Shown: positions 10,009 through 22,098, counted from the first letter of the stretch. The stretch is 64,000 bases of DNA from Geosiphon pyriformis (GCA_016748015.1 JAAOMT010000283.1:127322-191321), one strand, 5' to 3'. Translations and numbers: made by a program. The notes: generated from the letters alone by a model not told the origin.

Positions 10009-10283
10009 TGGTAAAAAATCCGTGAAACAAGAATAGAACACTCATAGATTTAAGGATAACTTACCAAAAAGATTACCGGCCACCATACTGAGAAAAAAAT
10101 TTGATGGAATTGTAATTCCAGGAGGCTATTAAAACAACTATTAAATCTCTGTCCATTATACAAAAAACTCAACCAAAACCTTCAGATCTATAAACACCTT
10201 CAGATATCAACACTAAAAAATCAATTAAGCACCAAGTTATGAGTTTGTTATTTGATTTAAAACCCCAAATAATCACCTGTAAT
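10009..10283 (+). mobile_element. Truncated 5' leader of a further copy of the gypsy element
   Basis: Homology to 909-1160 continues past the second LTR, through ATTACCGGCCACCA and the start of gag (LLFDLKPQIIT), and stops abruptly at about 10283. There minus-strand LINE-A sequence begins. An LTR element should end at its LTR, so this is a rearranged or truncated tandem copy. Confidence 0.7.
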
Positions 10284-11240
10284 ACTGTTCCAATGCTTAG
10301 AAAACATCATATTAACAGCTTGTACTATGGCATTTTTCAGCACTATTCATATTGTATTCAAGTCACTAATGTTTTTTGTATTTTCAAATATGTTTGACTT
10401 TACCAACAACTCAGCAGAAAATCACTCCTTAAAACATAACTATTGGACTTCATCTGTATTCTCTAACTTAAATTTTTAATCCCAATTGGCCTATTTATAA
10501 GTGCTATTAAGATGAACATTCAAGAGTCTACTCAAATCAATTATAACCAAAACTGTTTTATGATCCATATCAAAAAACTTTAATATACAATTAATTTTAT
10601 GGCATGTAATTACTAATGCCAGATTTTCATTTACAAAAATAAAATCCAGCATCTTTTTAACACCTTTAAAATTGCTTTAAGTAGAAGTTTTGGCCAATGA
10701 ATATTTATTAAAAATATCAACCAAATCCAAATTCAAACAAAACTTGAAACTCACATTCCTTTTGGATTTATTCTTATTAAAGTTATCATTCAAAACCATA
10801 AAAAAGCTAGAATTAACTGCATTAGAGATTATAAAGTTAATATTAAAGGCTTGACCAAAATGCACACCAATAGATGTATTAGTATACAGATCTAAGATTA
10901 TAACCAAAAGCTTGTTTTTAAACAAAAAATATACAGAAATCAACCAATCCAGAATTTTATACATTTTTGAAACATACTAAGTTAAAAAATTATTCATAAT
11001 TATGGCAATTTTAGCACCAAAAAAATCAACATCCAAACCAAAAATGAAAATCTAAATTCCATCAAACTTATTTATGATTTATAACCTAATATTAGATTTT
11101 AATTTCATCTTAGTAATAAAAGAAACTATATTACCCGATTTTTTATGTCAACAAATAATGTCTTCCTGTTTTGTAGGGATATTAATACCTCAAACATTGT
11201 ACATAGCAAATTTTCAAACTAAATTTGTTATTGAAAAGAG
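10284..11240 (-). pseudogene. LINE-A ORF2 endonuclease fragment
   Basis: The AP-endonuclease-like part of ORF2 is seen in 10677-10964 (LFKNKLLVIILDLYTNTS, VLNDNFNKN, SFKFCLNLDLVDIF) and in the flanking frames (FFDMDHK, LLNVHLNS, ISDLNT). These match blocks of LINEs B, C and D in the same order. The domain would nick target DNA to prime reverse transcription. It is broken by stops and truncated at the gypsy junction. Confidence 0.65.
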
Positions 11241-11449
11241 AAATTTTTTATACCCAAATTAGTATTGTTTATTTTGGTTATTAGGTTTATAATTGTGTTT
11301 GATAAATTGTTCAAAGTTTTTTTCAGTCTCAAAACAACCAAAAAATAAATATCCATTACTTTTATAACAGTCTCATTACTAGTGGCTACCCCTAAATTTT
11401 CACTTATTATTGTATTCATCTCTTGATTTTGTGATGAAAAAATTACCAA

Positions 11450-13118
11450 CAGCTGAAATTCAGAACTAGACTAAGAAACTGTTGGTCTAAGTGTATTCAA
11501 TCTCTTAGCCAGCTTGTCCATTTGCTTTGCAAGACTGTATTCAAGAGCAGAAAATCTAATATTCACTTTTAAAAAAACAGATAAAACAGGTTTAATATTT
11601 AAAGATAAACCAATACTAAGAAAAATCAAAAACACCACACAAAAAACAAAATTATTAGCAACTTAAGTCCAAGTTTTTTTACCAAAAAATATTGAACAAA
11701 CAATTAGTGTCTGCTTTTTTTTATATATGTTGATTAAACAGACCTAATTTTGAGAAGTCACCACATATCTGTCATAATTATTAGAAATCTCACTTACTGA
11801 ATACACATTAAAGATATAACCAAACTGTTTATACTAAGTACAGCAAGCCAAATAGAAACCAGTTCAATGCAAATTCACACTCTTAAAAACTAAAACAGAA
11901 TTAATAGCAGCCATTTTAGATATCTCATCAGAAAAACAAATCATTGCACATCTATTATACACATATAAACTTTGATTATAGCCAATAAAACAAGTTTTTC
12001 TATTATAAAAGTTCAACAAATCAGAAAGATTGTGAATAGTAGTTCTAATAGACAAAATATACAACAAAATCTAATATTGATTTCTTGAAATCCATAATTG
12101 TTTATTATTGATTGCCAAAGCTATATGCACAAAATTTTTTCTTATAAAAACTAACTATTTAGAAGTAATTAAATTGACAACATTCAATAATTTAAATTCT
12201 ACCAAGGCCTTTTTCCAAAGACTAATTAATTATATTTTGATTGAAACTATCTTACCAAATTTGGAAAAAACTAATTCCACAACCAATTTGAGAAAATTCA
12301 CTGGAATTTTCTTGACAATTATTTCCTAATTTAAATAACTGTTTGGCTTTCTAATATCATCATTTACCAAGATTTTCTTACTGATAGCCAGATTTTTAGC
12401 TTTTCTTAAACTTAATTCAGAAATAAAAGTAGATCTTATAATATTTGAAAATTTTAAGAAAATTAAAGTTTCTCCAAAACTATCAATATGATAAAAAATT
12501 TTTTTAATAGCCAGCAATTTATTCTTACTGGTTTTTCTAAGTACAGCTAATAATTTAACATCTAAAGCAAAAAATTCAATTAGCACAAAAATACATTTTT
12601 CTAAAACTCATAACTTATTAATTGGCAATTGCTTAAAGCTGGCAAATTTGAAAAACAAAAGTTCCAATATATTGTTATTATTACTTGTTATATCAAACTT
12701 TAATGCTTTTGGTAAGTAATCCAATACATATGTACAAATGCAAGTCTTCTTTAGTATAGTATTATCCATAATCTTATCACTTACTAAAGTGTCTGAATTA
12801 GCATAATTAATCTCTTCTGTAATTGTGTTTTTTATATTTTTAATATCTAAAAAACCACTAATACTATTAAAAATACTACTAATATCACTTTTCTAAGACA
12901 CTACAAATTTAATGCCAGATTCTACAATATCCTTCAAACTGATAGAACCAGCAAAAAAGTTAATTACAATACCATCAGCTTTAAGCTTTTTTGGCTTTTT
13001 ATATAATATACTGCAAAAGTAAACATTTTTTACACACTTCTTTTTGGTATTAAAGCAAGTTTTCAAACCAGTTAAGCCAAAATTAAAGCCACCAACAGAT
13101 GAGTTCACCAGTTCTATT
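11450..13118 (-). pseudogene. LINE-A ORF1 (RNA-binding gag-like protein), broken
   Basis: Pieces at 12893-13108, 12326-12586 and 11864-12067 align with LINE-D ORF1: the N-terminus (N/S)SSVGG, KKPKK, FFALDVK, KKIFYHIDSFGE, then ALLY-type and KTCFIGYN blocks. The start codon reads ATA where LINE-D has ATG (about 13116-13118). Expected domains are an RRM-like fold and a CCHC knuckle, as in LINEs B-D; the knuckle is not readable here. Confidence 0.65.
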
Positions 13119-13318
13119 ACAACAAATAAAAGTGTGTTTGAAGAAATAAATAAGGAAAAAACAGAAAAAAAGAAAAAAAAAAGCTATATCTTTAGTAGAT
13201 AATTTACTCTTATCATGACCAGAAAATTAACAAAAATTAAAATATTGAATTAATAACTTTAAAAACTGCTCTTTGAAAAATTTTAGACATAAAAAAAAAA
13301 AGTTTTTTTCTTTGTAAT

Positions 13319-13351
13319 TTATATTATTATTATTATTATTATTATTATTTA
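13319..13351 (-). repeat. (TAA)n 3' tail of LINE-B
   Basis: About nine ATT units on the plus strand (TAA on the LINE strand) directly follow the conserved 3' end GTTAAA. Such tails replace poly(A) in some LINEs. Confidence 0.75.
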
Positions 13352-13464
13352 ACGAGTGAAATCCAAACGCAACTTAGAACTATACATCAAAGAAATGATC
13401 TAAACTAAGCACGAATCATGCATTTTCTACATGTGACCAGCCACTTGAGCCAGTCAGGACAACA

Positions 13465-16400
13465 CTACACATCTATATTAACAGAAACTGAGTCACCAAT
13501 ACGTGAGAAAAATAAACAAAATTTGTGAAAACCAAAATGGATGCCAAAAGCTTTAGCAATACCAAGCAATTTAACCACACCACCTGAGAACCTCAAAATT
13601 AAACCAGAAACTGAGACAAGAATTGAGCCATCCACCAGAATTAGGCCATTTTTTTCTATGTATGCGCAATGCTTAGCATGGACCAACCAAATGTTATTCC
13701 TAAAAGCAACACAAAGGGAGCGTACAAAATCAGCAATTTTGATACCAGCAACCTTGGGATTATGGAAGACAGAAACAGCCTCCCAAAACCATCCTCTGAA
13801 AACAAAACCCTTGTAAAAAGCTAAGAACACCAGGAAATCTGAAGCACAGATTGACAGCAGCTGCAATACATTAGAAGAAGAGATGGAAAGACCAGAAATT
13901 GTTTTCCAAGAAGACATACAGGATTTCAAAACCCAATAACGAGCTGAATCATCAATTACACAAGAAAACACATGATCAGATACCTCCACCTCATCACAAT
14001 ACAGACACAGAACACTTGGGTAACATCTATCATAAACGCACTTTTGAACAGCCATGGGAAGCTGACAGTGCAAAGCCTTCATTAAATAAGTATGAATGTC
14101 AGCAGTACACCTGCAGGTGAAACCTGTTGTCATATGCAAATCAGAATGCCAAACTTTGAAAAAGCTAGGCCAATTAACATCCAAGTGCAAATCTCTAGGT
14201 AGAAACTCAAAACTAGAACTGACCTCCCAATGCGCCTGACAAATAGCACGAAAAATATCCCAAATAAAGTGTCTAGAATTACCAGACACAATACTATTAT
14301 CCGTCAACAAAAAATGTTCATCAACATGAGGAGGGAGAAACCAATCACAGAGAGTTGCAGCGTCAGCGATGCTGTCAGCTTGATCATTCTCCGATACACC
14401 AGAGTGATTCTTAACCTTGTGCCAGCTAACTCTTAAATTCTTACTGCAAATAACATTCCTAATATGCTGGTGCTTAACCCAGCACTGATTGCAAAAGTCA
14501 GGATACACCAAATCAACCTCTAACATGTAAACATCTAAGGCTGCCTGACTGTCTAAAAACAAACAAACAAAGCAAGCTACAGGTATACACTCCAGAGCCA
14601 ATACTATAGCCTGTAATTCTGCCAAAGTAGATGATATTAAACTCTGAACACTAACACCCAAACCCAAGTTAATGTCCTCAAAAAAGGCAGCAGTCCCAGC
14701 CTTACAACCAGTCATGCCCAAATTTTTCAACAACCCATCCGTATACACAGACAAACTATCAGCATCAATCCAAGAAAGATGACCACATACAGACACAAAA
14801 TCATTAGAACCACAAATGTTAACAGGACCAACACCAACTGAAACTGAGAAAGAAAAATGGGAGACCACAAGAAACTTGACTGAACATTCAAATCACTTAG
14901 GGACTGGACCACAAGGATCCAGCCTCTTCCATCACTTAAAGATAAGCCAGCTAAAGACATTACCATGGTGATCCCGAAGCTGGTCCACGAAGACAACACC
15001 ATAATGCTGAAGAGACAACAAAAACTTTAAAAACAAAGACTCGCCAAGAACAATAGGCATAGGAATCCCACTGCGAAACCAGAAAGCACTGGCCAAAGAA
15101 CCACCCAAAGACAGCTTGCAGTCAAGAAGGATGGAAACCACACCAGCCAAGAAATTATTAGAAACACTGATGCAAATGCGAGTAGGAGAGATCAATGGGT
15201 GAATAGGCTGCCAGCACAAAACTTGCAAGTTATGAAACCTGTGATTGAAAATATGCCCCAAAATTCTAATAAAGTTTGCAAAACTGATAAGTGAAGCAAT
15301 CTTACTTTCTGACTGACACTGTGAAAAGGACTTCAAATCATAAAAAGAAGAATAATGGATTGTATCACTAGAAAAATCTTGCAGGAGACTAGATTTAAGT
15401 TTCAAACATTTGCAAACCAGAGCATCCCATTTGTTGCACATGCCAACAGGAACCAAGCTGAACTGGGTTCTATAGCTGATTATAGAATGAAGGACCACTG
15501 ACACCAGATACAAAAATTGTTTATCCAAAACCACCTTCCTCAAGACCAAATTAGTAAAAAAACAAACATCTGAATTTGCCTTAGCCAAACTAGGCCTCGA
15601 AAGACCCTCAGTCAAGAGAAAAATACCCAAGTACTGATAAGATTCACTCCTTTTGGCAATGGAGATTGGTGAACCATTGATGGAGAGAAAAGGATTGCTG
15701 ACCCTATTATTGATGGGAATTGCCACTGTCTTGTCGTTATTGATAGAAATGTTATTAATATGAAAAAATTTGCCAGCTACATTGAGAATATGTTGAGTAG
15801 CACTTTGACTGCTACCAACTCAGATTGTATCATCAACAAAAGCACCAGCAGCAAAAAAAAGAAGATAGCCCAGCCTGAGATTCGATATGACCACTTTTAG
15901 ACACAAAATAAGAATTCAACCTGTATCCATACACACTTCCTTGACGCTTGACTTCACACAATAGAGGGTTATAAAATATACACCACAGAAGAGGAGAAAA
16001 AACCTCTCCTTGATTCAGACCATCATGCACATAATAGCCATCTGTCAAACCAAAATCTGTCATCACACAGTTGGTGCAATTCTTATGAATACTGCCAAAA
16101 AACCAAATAAATTTGCTACACATCTTAATCTTAACCAAACTCTTTTCGAGATGTTTCCAGCCAACCAAATCATAAGTTTTTTGCATGTCCTATAAAACCA
16201 ACCAGAGCTCCTGGTTTTTCTCCAAAGCATCTTCAACAACTGAACCAATAGCAAAAATAGATAACTGAGTTGCTGTACCCTTTAAAACTGAAAAATTGTC
16301 ACCACATAGCATGTCATGAGAGCTGCAAGCCAGTGAGATCCTGTCCGAAAGAATCTTGGAGAGAATTTTGCAGGCAGTTTCGATCAAAGCAATAAGATGA

Positions 16401-18145
16401 GTATTCGTGAAAACACCCTCCCACTCATAGGGCTTGGGAATCATCGAAACCCAAGCCTCTCTCCAAGAACCAGGTATTGATTCACAAGATAGACAAGAAT
16501 TCAACAGAACTAAAAGCAAACCCAAAACTGACTTATCACAATGTTTCCATAGTTCATTAGAGATACTCAAAAGACCAGCAGCTTTGCTGTCAGACAGATT
16601 AAAGACCACATGATACAACTTGTCAAAATCAATCGCACACATCACCCCAAAAAAAGCCTCATCAAAAACATAGTCCAAAGATCAGTACTAATGAGACTAA
16701 GCATCAGAGACATCATTAACCACCAACTGCTTTCTGGTCCATCTTTCCATAATATCATCAACTTTAGATTTTACCAAATCAGGCTCAAAAATTAACTCGT
16801 TGCCCATGACTAAATGATCCAAAACCACCTTGCGGAAGGGTCATTCCAGCACATTTCTGATTGTGTGACTTTTATCCACCTCAAAATTCTCCATCCTCCT
16901 ATCTATAACAGACCTGATGTTTGCTTCTTTAGCCCTCAAAGATTCAGTGAGCTTGGATGTGCAATAAGATCTTCTAGCACTAAAGAGAGCAGAATGAACG
17001 ACATCAGCACCAGCACCAGAATCCATCAAACCCTGCACAACCAAAGCCTTAACATTATCCAAAGAAACCCAACGTTCCATAAAAGACTCAAAATTTGCAA
17101 CACACTCCTCATGTGAGGCCTTGACAATCTTGGAAACCAAAAGCTCCAATTTGTAAAATCTCAAAGATTCCTTGGTAAAAACATTATCAAAGCTCTTGAA
17201 CCACTTTTTCTTAAACACTTCACTAGCTGAAAAAACCAATATCTTGTAAACAATGTCTCACATTGCATCTAAGTCTGAAAACCATGCAAAGGTAGTGAAC
17301 TTATTTAAGAACATCGTTGCATTGGCCAATATAGCACCTTTAAAATTGTTCCATCTAATCTCATCAGCACCCTTAAAATCGAACTTTCAATAATCCTTAT
17401 TTGCCTGTTTTCAAAGAGAATTCAACTGCGCATCCAAAAGTCCACCCAAGCCTATGGACACAGAAACAGCCTGGTAATCTATGTTATAATGTTTGCCAAC
17501 CTCCAAAACATCACAATGTACGATTGCACTGACCAGATTTGAGGAAACAAACACGTAATTAATAGTCTTCTTTACACCTCTTGAATTCTCTCACATAGGA
17601 CTTTTCACAACTGAACTACCTGTCAGAGAGTTGACTAGCCCCAAATTAAGGCACTTCCTAAAACTTGCACTTTTACACAAACCATTTTTATTGAAATTAC
17701 CCCCAAAAATGATGAAAGAAGATTTATTAACAGCCTTTGTGATGAGAGAGTTAATCTCACCAGTCTGAGAAAACCACACCACCAATGAAGTGTCTGTGTA
17801 AAGCCCCAAAATCGATACCAAAAGTTTATTCTTAAACAGCAACTTGATGAATAGGAGCCAGCCAGGCACCTCAGAAACCTTACACACATGTCTCGTCAAA
17901 GAAAAATTCATGACAATCACAACACCAGCACCCAGATAACCAAAATCCAAGCCAGATGTAAACACTCTTACACCACCAAATTTGTTAATGATCCAGGGGC
18001 GAACTCTCTCCTTTAACTTTGTTTCCATGAAAATTGAAATCAAATTGTTCATGTCATTGTGCCAACAAATAATGTCAACCTGTTTCACAGGATTGGTCAT
18101 TCTTTTAACATTACATGTGACAACCTTCCAAACAAGCTCACTCAT
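13465..18145 (-). pseudogene. LINE-B ORF2: endonuclease, reverse transcriptase, RNase H
   Basis: Starts at ATG 18145-18143, overlapping the ORF1 stop. AP endonuclease at about 17400-18145 (TCNVKR, METK, GLYTDTS, FGGNFN). RT at about 14950-16700 (KAAGLLSISNELWKH, CGDNFSVLKG, GEVFSPLLW, AFVDD). RNase H at 14400-14760 (LSVYTDG, STLAELQA, LFLDSQAAL, KNHSGVSENDQAD). A Cys/His finger (CLYCDEVEVSDHVFSC) lies near 13970-14010, and the stop is at 13465. Breaks are several stops at Trp positions of relatives (for example IWVGS read as I-TGA-VGS near 15830), a TAG at a Gln position near 16188, and a frameshift in the A-run at 15846-15856. Without these it would be about 1,560 codons. Confidence 0.85.
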
Positions 18146-19990
18146 TAAGAAGAGAGTTGAGAGTTTGCACCACCAGCCAAAACCGAACTTTCAAAACGAG
18201 CAGACAAGCTTAACACAGATTTGGAGAATCCTTCCAACATATTTTCCAACCTGGTAACTTGGACGGACACCAATAAATCCACAATTGCAGCAGTCTCATC
18301 ACTAATGATCTCACCCGAAGCCATTCTTATCACTATATCACCCTCTGGATTCTGTAATGGAAAAGTCACTGGCAGCTGACATCCAGGGCTAGGCTGGAAA
18401 ACTGCTGGCACGAGTGAATCCAACCTCTTAGCCAACTCACCAATTTGTCCTGCAAGGCTGATGAGACTGCTTTCAATACTGATTAGATGTTCTTCCAATT
18501 CACCTACAATGGGAGGAAAAGATTCACTATTAATAATGAAACCAAATTGTGACTTGTTACCAGAGGGGAAGGAAGTGGGAGAGGCACCAACAACCGACGC
18601 CCAAGTTTTACCACTGAATGCCAGAGGTTGAAAGATAGGAGCAGATTTCTTCACGTAAATTCTCACCAGCCTGAGCTGGTCCTGAGCCGAAAGGGCAGCC
18701 CTTCTACCATTCAGAACTGCAACATCCTTGACAAACCTACAACTAAGAGACGTATGACCAAAATTTTTGCAAACCACACACAATGCCAAAGAAAGACGAG
18801 ACCAGTGGAGACTAACATCTTTTATAACCAGAGTTACTGCTATTGCATTAACCAGATCCAATTCAGAACCAAAACACACAGAGGCACAACAGGCACGAGA
18901 ATAATTCGAGGGATTGCGATCAATGAAGCAAGTTTTCCCATTGATGAAACCAATAAAATCCCACAAATCATGAGCTGTGGTTCCTACAGAAAGAGTGTGT
19001 AGCAAAGCCCTAAAACTATCCCTGGCATCCCATGATTGTTTGTTAATATCAGCCCTGACCACACAAACCACATCTTTCCCAATGAAAATGAACCACTTAG
19101 AAGCCAATAAATCAGCCTGTGTTTGATCTTCTAATTCGATGATCACCTTTTGCCATAAACCCACCAACTACATTTTGATCATCTTAATCTTCCCAAATTC
19201 AGACACCACAGCATGCACAGTCTCCACAAAAGTTCCCACCGGAATTTCTTTCAACACAATAGCCCGATTCATATGATTGTCACCAGAGCACTTGAGATCG
19301 GTGTTTATCACAACACCATGATCATTTGCCAATTTTGCTACTGCCATCATCATCTTTTCAGAAGTAAAAGACATCCGAATAATACCACCAAATTTTGAGG
19401 GAGTAGAGGCCCCCCCAAAACCATTTACACCAGAAAAAATTTTTCTGACATAAGCTAGTTTCTCTTAAGACGACTTGCTAGCAACCACTCCAAGATCAAT
19501 ATCTAGAGCAAAAAATTTCCTGATTGAGACCTGCACTGTATGTTTAAGAAAGAGAGGAGGTGAGAGAGAGAGTGACCCATCCAAAATATCATCATCATTA
19601 TTATTTTCCATGCTGAAGTTAATAGTGCCAAGAGGCTTCTTAAGAGTATGCTTGATAACAATTTTTTTGGAACCCTTAGATGTTATATCAGTATCAACAC
19701 CACCAAACTCTTCTCCACTTTTTTGCCTGAAGTTAGTTTTTTCCACCAGATATTCTTCCTCCATATCAATGCTATCGGACTCAGTGGTATTGCCAGTTTC
19801 TGAACTCCATGAATGATTATTCTGAACCTTAGTACCAACAACCTTGTCATCAGCACTATCTTCTAAAGCACTATTTCTTCTCTTTTTTCTTGGAAGGACA
19901 GGTTTGAAGCCATCATTAAAGCCAGAAACTTTAACAGTCTTCTTTATAACAGCAATACTACAGCCAACAGTGGCCTCGTAGTTAAAAATA
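18145..19990 (-). pseudogene. LINE-B ORF1 (RRM-like and CCHC zinc knuckle)
   Basis: Pieces at 19465-19764, 19168-19374 and 18145-19167 form one ORF1. The N-terminal part (YEATVG, RKKRR, acidic DSIDMEEEYLVE) is shared with LINE-C. The block VRKFFALDIDLG...NGFGGASTPSKFGGIIR is common to all four LINEs. An RRM-like segment follows (AIVLKEIPVGT, VVSEFGKI, LVGLWQKVIIELE), then the CCHC knuckle CVVCKNFGHTSLSC and a coiled C-terminus (SLISLAGQIGELAKRLDSL). ORF1 proteins bind the element RNA. Breaks: TAA after SKSS and TAG after IKM, both at Gln in relatives. The stop TAA at 18147-18145 overlaps the ATG of ORF2. Confidence 0.8.
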
Positions 19991-20100
19991 AAGGGTTTGA
20001 ATTTATTGTACTGAATTGCAAAAACAACTTCTTTTTTAAAAAAAAAAACTTTTGAATCTTTTTTAGGAATTTTGGATGAAGGAAAAAAAGAAGTTTTTTT

Positions 20101-20784
20101 ATTTTATATTTATTTTAGATTATTTAATATAATATGTTATATTAAATAATATTTAGACTTTATTCATTAAAATAAAATAAAATAAAATAAAAAAATTTTA
20201 AGTTAATTTTTATTTAAAAAAAAATATTAATAATATTATAATTTTATTATTTTATATAATTTTTTTATAATTTTTATCTTTTTTTTCTTTTTGTATATTA
20301 TAAAATAAATTTATATAACCAGTAACATAATTATATTATTTAATAATAATGTTTAAATCTGTAGTATTATTAAATAATAATAGTTAAAAACAATTATAAT
20401 AACTTAATTAAATATTAATTAATAACAAATATTATTATTAACAACAATATTTAAAAAACTTTTTACAAATAAAAAAATTTTTAAAATTTTTAATTAAGTA
20501 ATATTTAGTTAATAATATTAAAAAAATTGGTTTTTATAATGTAAACACAATTGGTAAAAATTAGAAATTGACTGAAATATTAAAATAATTCTTTTTAAAA
20601 TGGGAATTATAATTTTTTTATAAATTAAAAATAATATATTTTTTAAAATTTTGAATTTAAAACTTAATTTTGTATTTAATTTCCAAAAAAATCAGTATAA
20701 ATAATGTTGTTTGTCATTTTTTTGATCTTAATTTTTTTAGAATTTAAGAAAGTAAACAAAAACAAAACCCGTTTCTACGCGACA
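20101..20784. other. AT-rich intergenic stretch
   Basis: Very AT-rich with A and T runs; no convincing gene. A perfect 14-bp inverted repeat with a 4-nt loop lies at 20119-20150. A promoter for the ORF at 20785 could lie here, but no specific element is recognised. Confidence 0.6.
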
Positions 20785-21027
20785 ATGTCAGTGCAAGAAG
20801 TAATAAACCAGTTCTTTAAGAAAAATTCCGCTTGGTCATTACTTTCGTTTCTTAGTTACAGAAAAGGAGTCGACAATTTCACATATAACAAAGGAAAGGA
20901 GCATCGGCTGTACATAAGTGCTCTGAATTTGTTATCTGAAGACGACGCTCATGCTCAAAGATGTCTTCTTAGTTACGAGGTCGAGTATTGCCGTTTGAAG
21001 TATGGGGTGGGCGGGTTCAAGGACTAG
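20785..21027 (+). CDS. Hypothetical protein, 80 aa
   Basis: ATG 20785 to TAG, encoding a protein that begins MSVQEVINQFF and contains SLLSFLSYRKGVD, KGKEHRLYISALNLL and CLLSYEVEYCRL. The frame is open upstream to 20704 with a hydrophobic extension (MLFVIFLILIF); I chose the internal ATG because the upstream part lies in AT-rich sequence. Codon use is balanced and unlike the surrounding desert, which argues for a real gene or an exon of one. No family is recognised. It may be part of a larger gene interrupted by the repeats that follow. Confidence 0.4.
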   Translation: MSVQEVINQFFKKNSAWSLLSFLSYRKGVDNFTYNKGKEHRLYISALNLLSEDDAHAQRCLLSYEVEYCRLKYGVGGFKD

Positions 21028-21059
21028 AATACGTTCCGGTCCCGGAACAACTACGTGAC

Positions 21060-21345
21060 GTATTGACAAGGGGAAGGGGCGTTATGCTTCTTCTCTGAAA
21101 GCTTTTCACTTTCGCTGTTGCTATAACAACAAAGGAAGAGGTGTTATGCTTCTTTTCATTGTTGTTGTAACAAGGGGAAGGGGCATTATGTTTCTTCTCT
21201 GAAAGCTTTTCGCTTTCGCTGTTGTAATAAGGGAAAGGGGCGTTATGCTTCTTTTTGCTGTTGTTGTAACAAGAGGAAGAAGTCTTTCACTTTTCGCTTT
21301 CACTGTTAATAAAGAGTAAGGCATTATGCTCTTTCTCTGTTGCTA
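21060..21345. repeat. Minisatellite, five to six degenerate units of about 40-57 bp
   Basis: Repeats of a unit containing AACAAGGGGAAGGGGCGTTATGCTTCTT, with optional CTGAAAGCTTTTC and CTTTCGCTGTTG. Units begin near 21066, 21125, 21168, 21226, 21268 and 21310. The array is much GC-richer than its flanks and lies just upstream of the next gene. Confidence 0.75.
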
Positions 21346-21385
21346 CTTCTTTTCTAATACAATTTACCACACTATATTATGTTAG

Positions 21386-22098
21386 ATGGAAGTCAATGAA
21401 AAAAATATTGTTTCTTTCTGGCTTAATAACACTCAAAAACAACATAGTGAGGACATAATCAACATTTCTGATGATGAAAGCGAAGATGAGAAAGAACTGG
21501 ATCCTAAAATCATTCGCTCAAAAATAGAAGCACGGCGTAAAACATCCGAGTACATCGCTGATATACACAAGCAAGAGTAAGTTTTTATTATTGATTTTAT
21601 TATCTGCTGTTTATAAAATATTCTTATTGATATATTTGATAGTCTGTTACGGTACAACATTTTGGACACGATCAATTTGTCAGCGACGAAGGCACGTGAA
21701 CTTTTCAAGGATACTTGGTATGATATGATTGCAAAATTTGAAGCAGCCTTGAAGTCTGATGCAAAACCTGTAGAAGATAAAGAGAATGTAAAACCTGAGG
21801 AAGTAAAAGTATATACAAGCAATATTTTGAAAACGACAGTAAGTAAATATTACTTATTGTTTCCATTATAGTTTTCATTATTTCCAGGTTTTTCATTATT
21901 ATTTTTCCAGAGGACTATCAAAAAACTGCGTGAAGTTGTTAAAACTGCACGTGGAGAGTTGCGTTCAGGCGAAAACTTGAGATGGAAGAGGCGAACTCTA
22001 GCATTGGCAAAAGTTTTGTAAGTATTTTTTCTGGCCGCTATTCTATGATCAAAATCTATGCTAATATTTGATTTTATAGCCGAGATCAATTCCGAAAT
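21386..22098 (+). CDS. Hypothetical multi-exon protein, 3' part lost in the assembly gap
   Basis: Exons 21386-21576, 21643-21838, 21911-22017 and 22080-gap keep one frame across three GT-AG introns, which supports a real gene. The product starts MEVNEKNIVSFWL, has an acidic tract (ISDDESEDEKELD) and is charged and helical (RSKIEARRKTSEYIADIH, ATKARELFKDTW, TIKKLREVVKTARGELR). It looks like a nuclear or chromatin-associated protein, but I do not recognise a family. Direct repeats of the minisatellite lie 40 bp upstream. Confidence 0.55.

Larger units (their letters stand above)
10284..13310 (-). mobile_element. LINE-A: 5' half of a decayed non-LTR retrotransposon
   Basis: Minus-strand remains in the order (from high to low coordinates): T-rich 5' leader, ORF1, ORF2 endonuclease. 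The sequence is cut at 10283 by the gypsy element just after the region that precedes the RT domain, so RT and RNase H are missing. Close relatives in the window are LINE-D for ORF1 and LINEs B, C and D for the endonuclease. Composition is strongly AT-shifted and stops are frequent. Its 5' end lies directly against the 3' tail of LINE-B. Confidence 0.8.
13317..20100 (-). mobile_element. LINE-B: near full-length non-LTR retrotransposon
   Basis: About 6.8 kb on the minus strand: 5' leader (down to about 19990), ORF1, ORF2 (endonuclease, RT, RNase H, Cys/His finger), 3' UTR (13346-13464) and a (TAA)n tail at 13319-13350. The leader matches that of LINE-C (a shared AAAAAACTTCTTT...AAAAAAGA pattern). 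Domain content recalls the fungal Tad or the I/R1-type lineages. The (TAA)n tail is like that of the Drosophila I factor, but the clade cannot be settled by eye. It is inactivated by stops and frameshifts. Confidence 0.9.

Noticed and set aside
13465-19816. Plus-strand frames (13541, 13899, 14230, 18628, 19475 and others)
   Set aside because: They are antisense shadows of LINE-B ORFs, which have clear domains on the minus strand.
20119-20150. Perfect 14-bp hairpin as terminator or ncRNA
   Set aside because: Made only of A and T except one G in the loop, in a region of extreme AT content; likely chance or a simple repeat.
21010-21040. tRNA B-box-like GGGTTCAAGGAC
   Set aside because: No matching A box or cloverleaf around it; no tRNA was found in the window.
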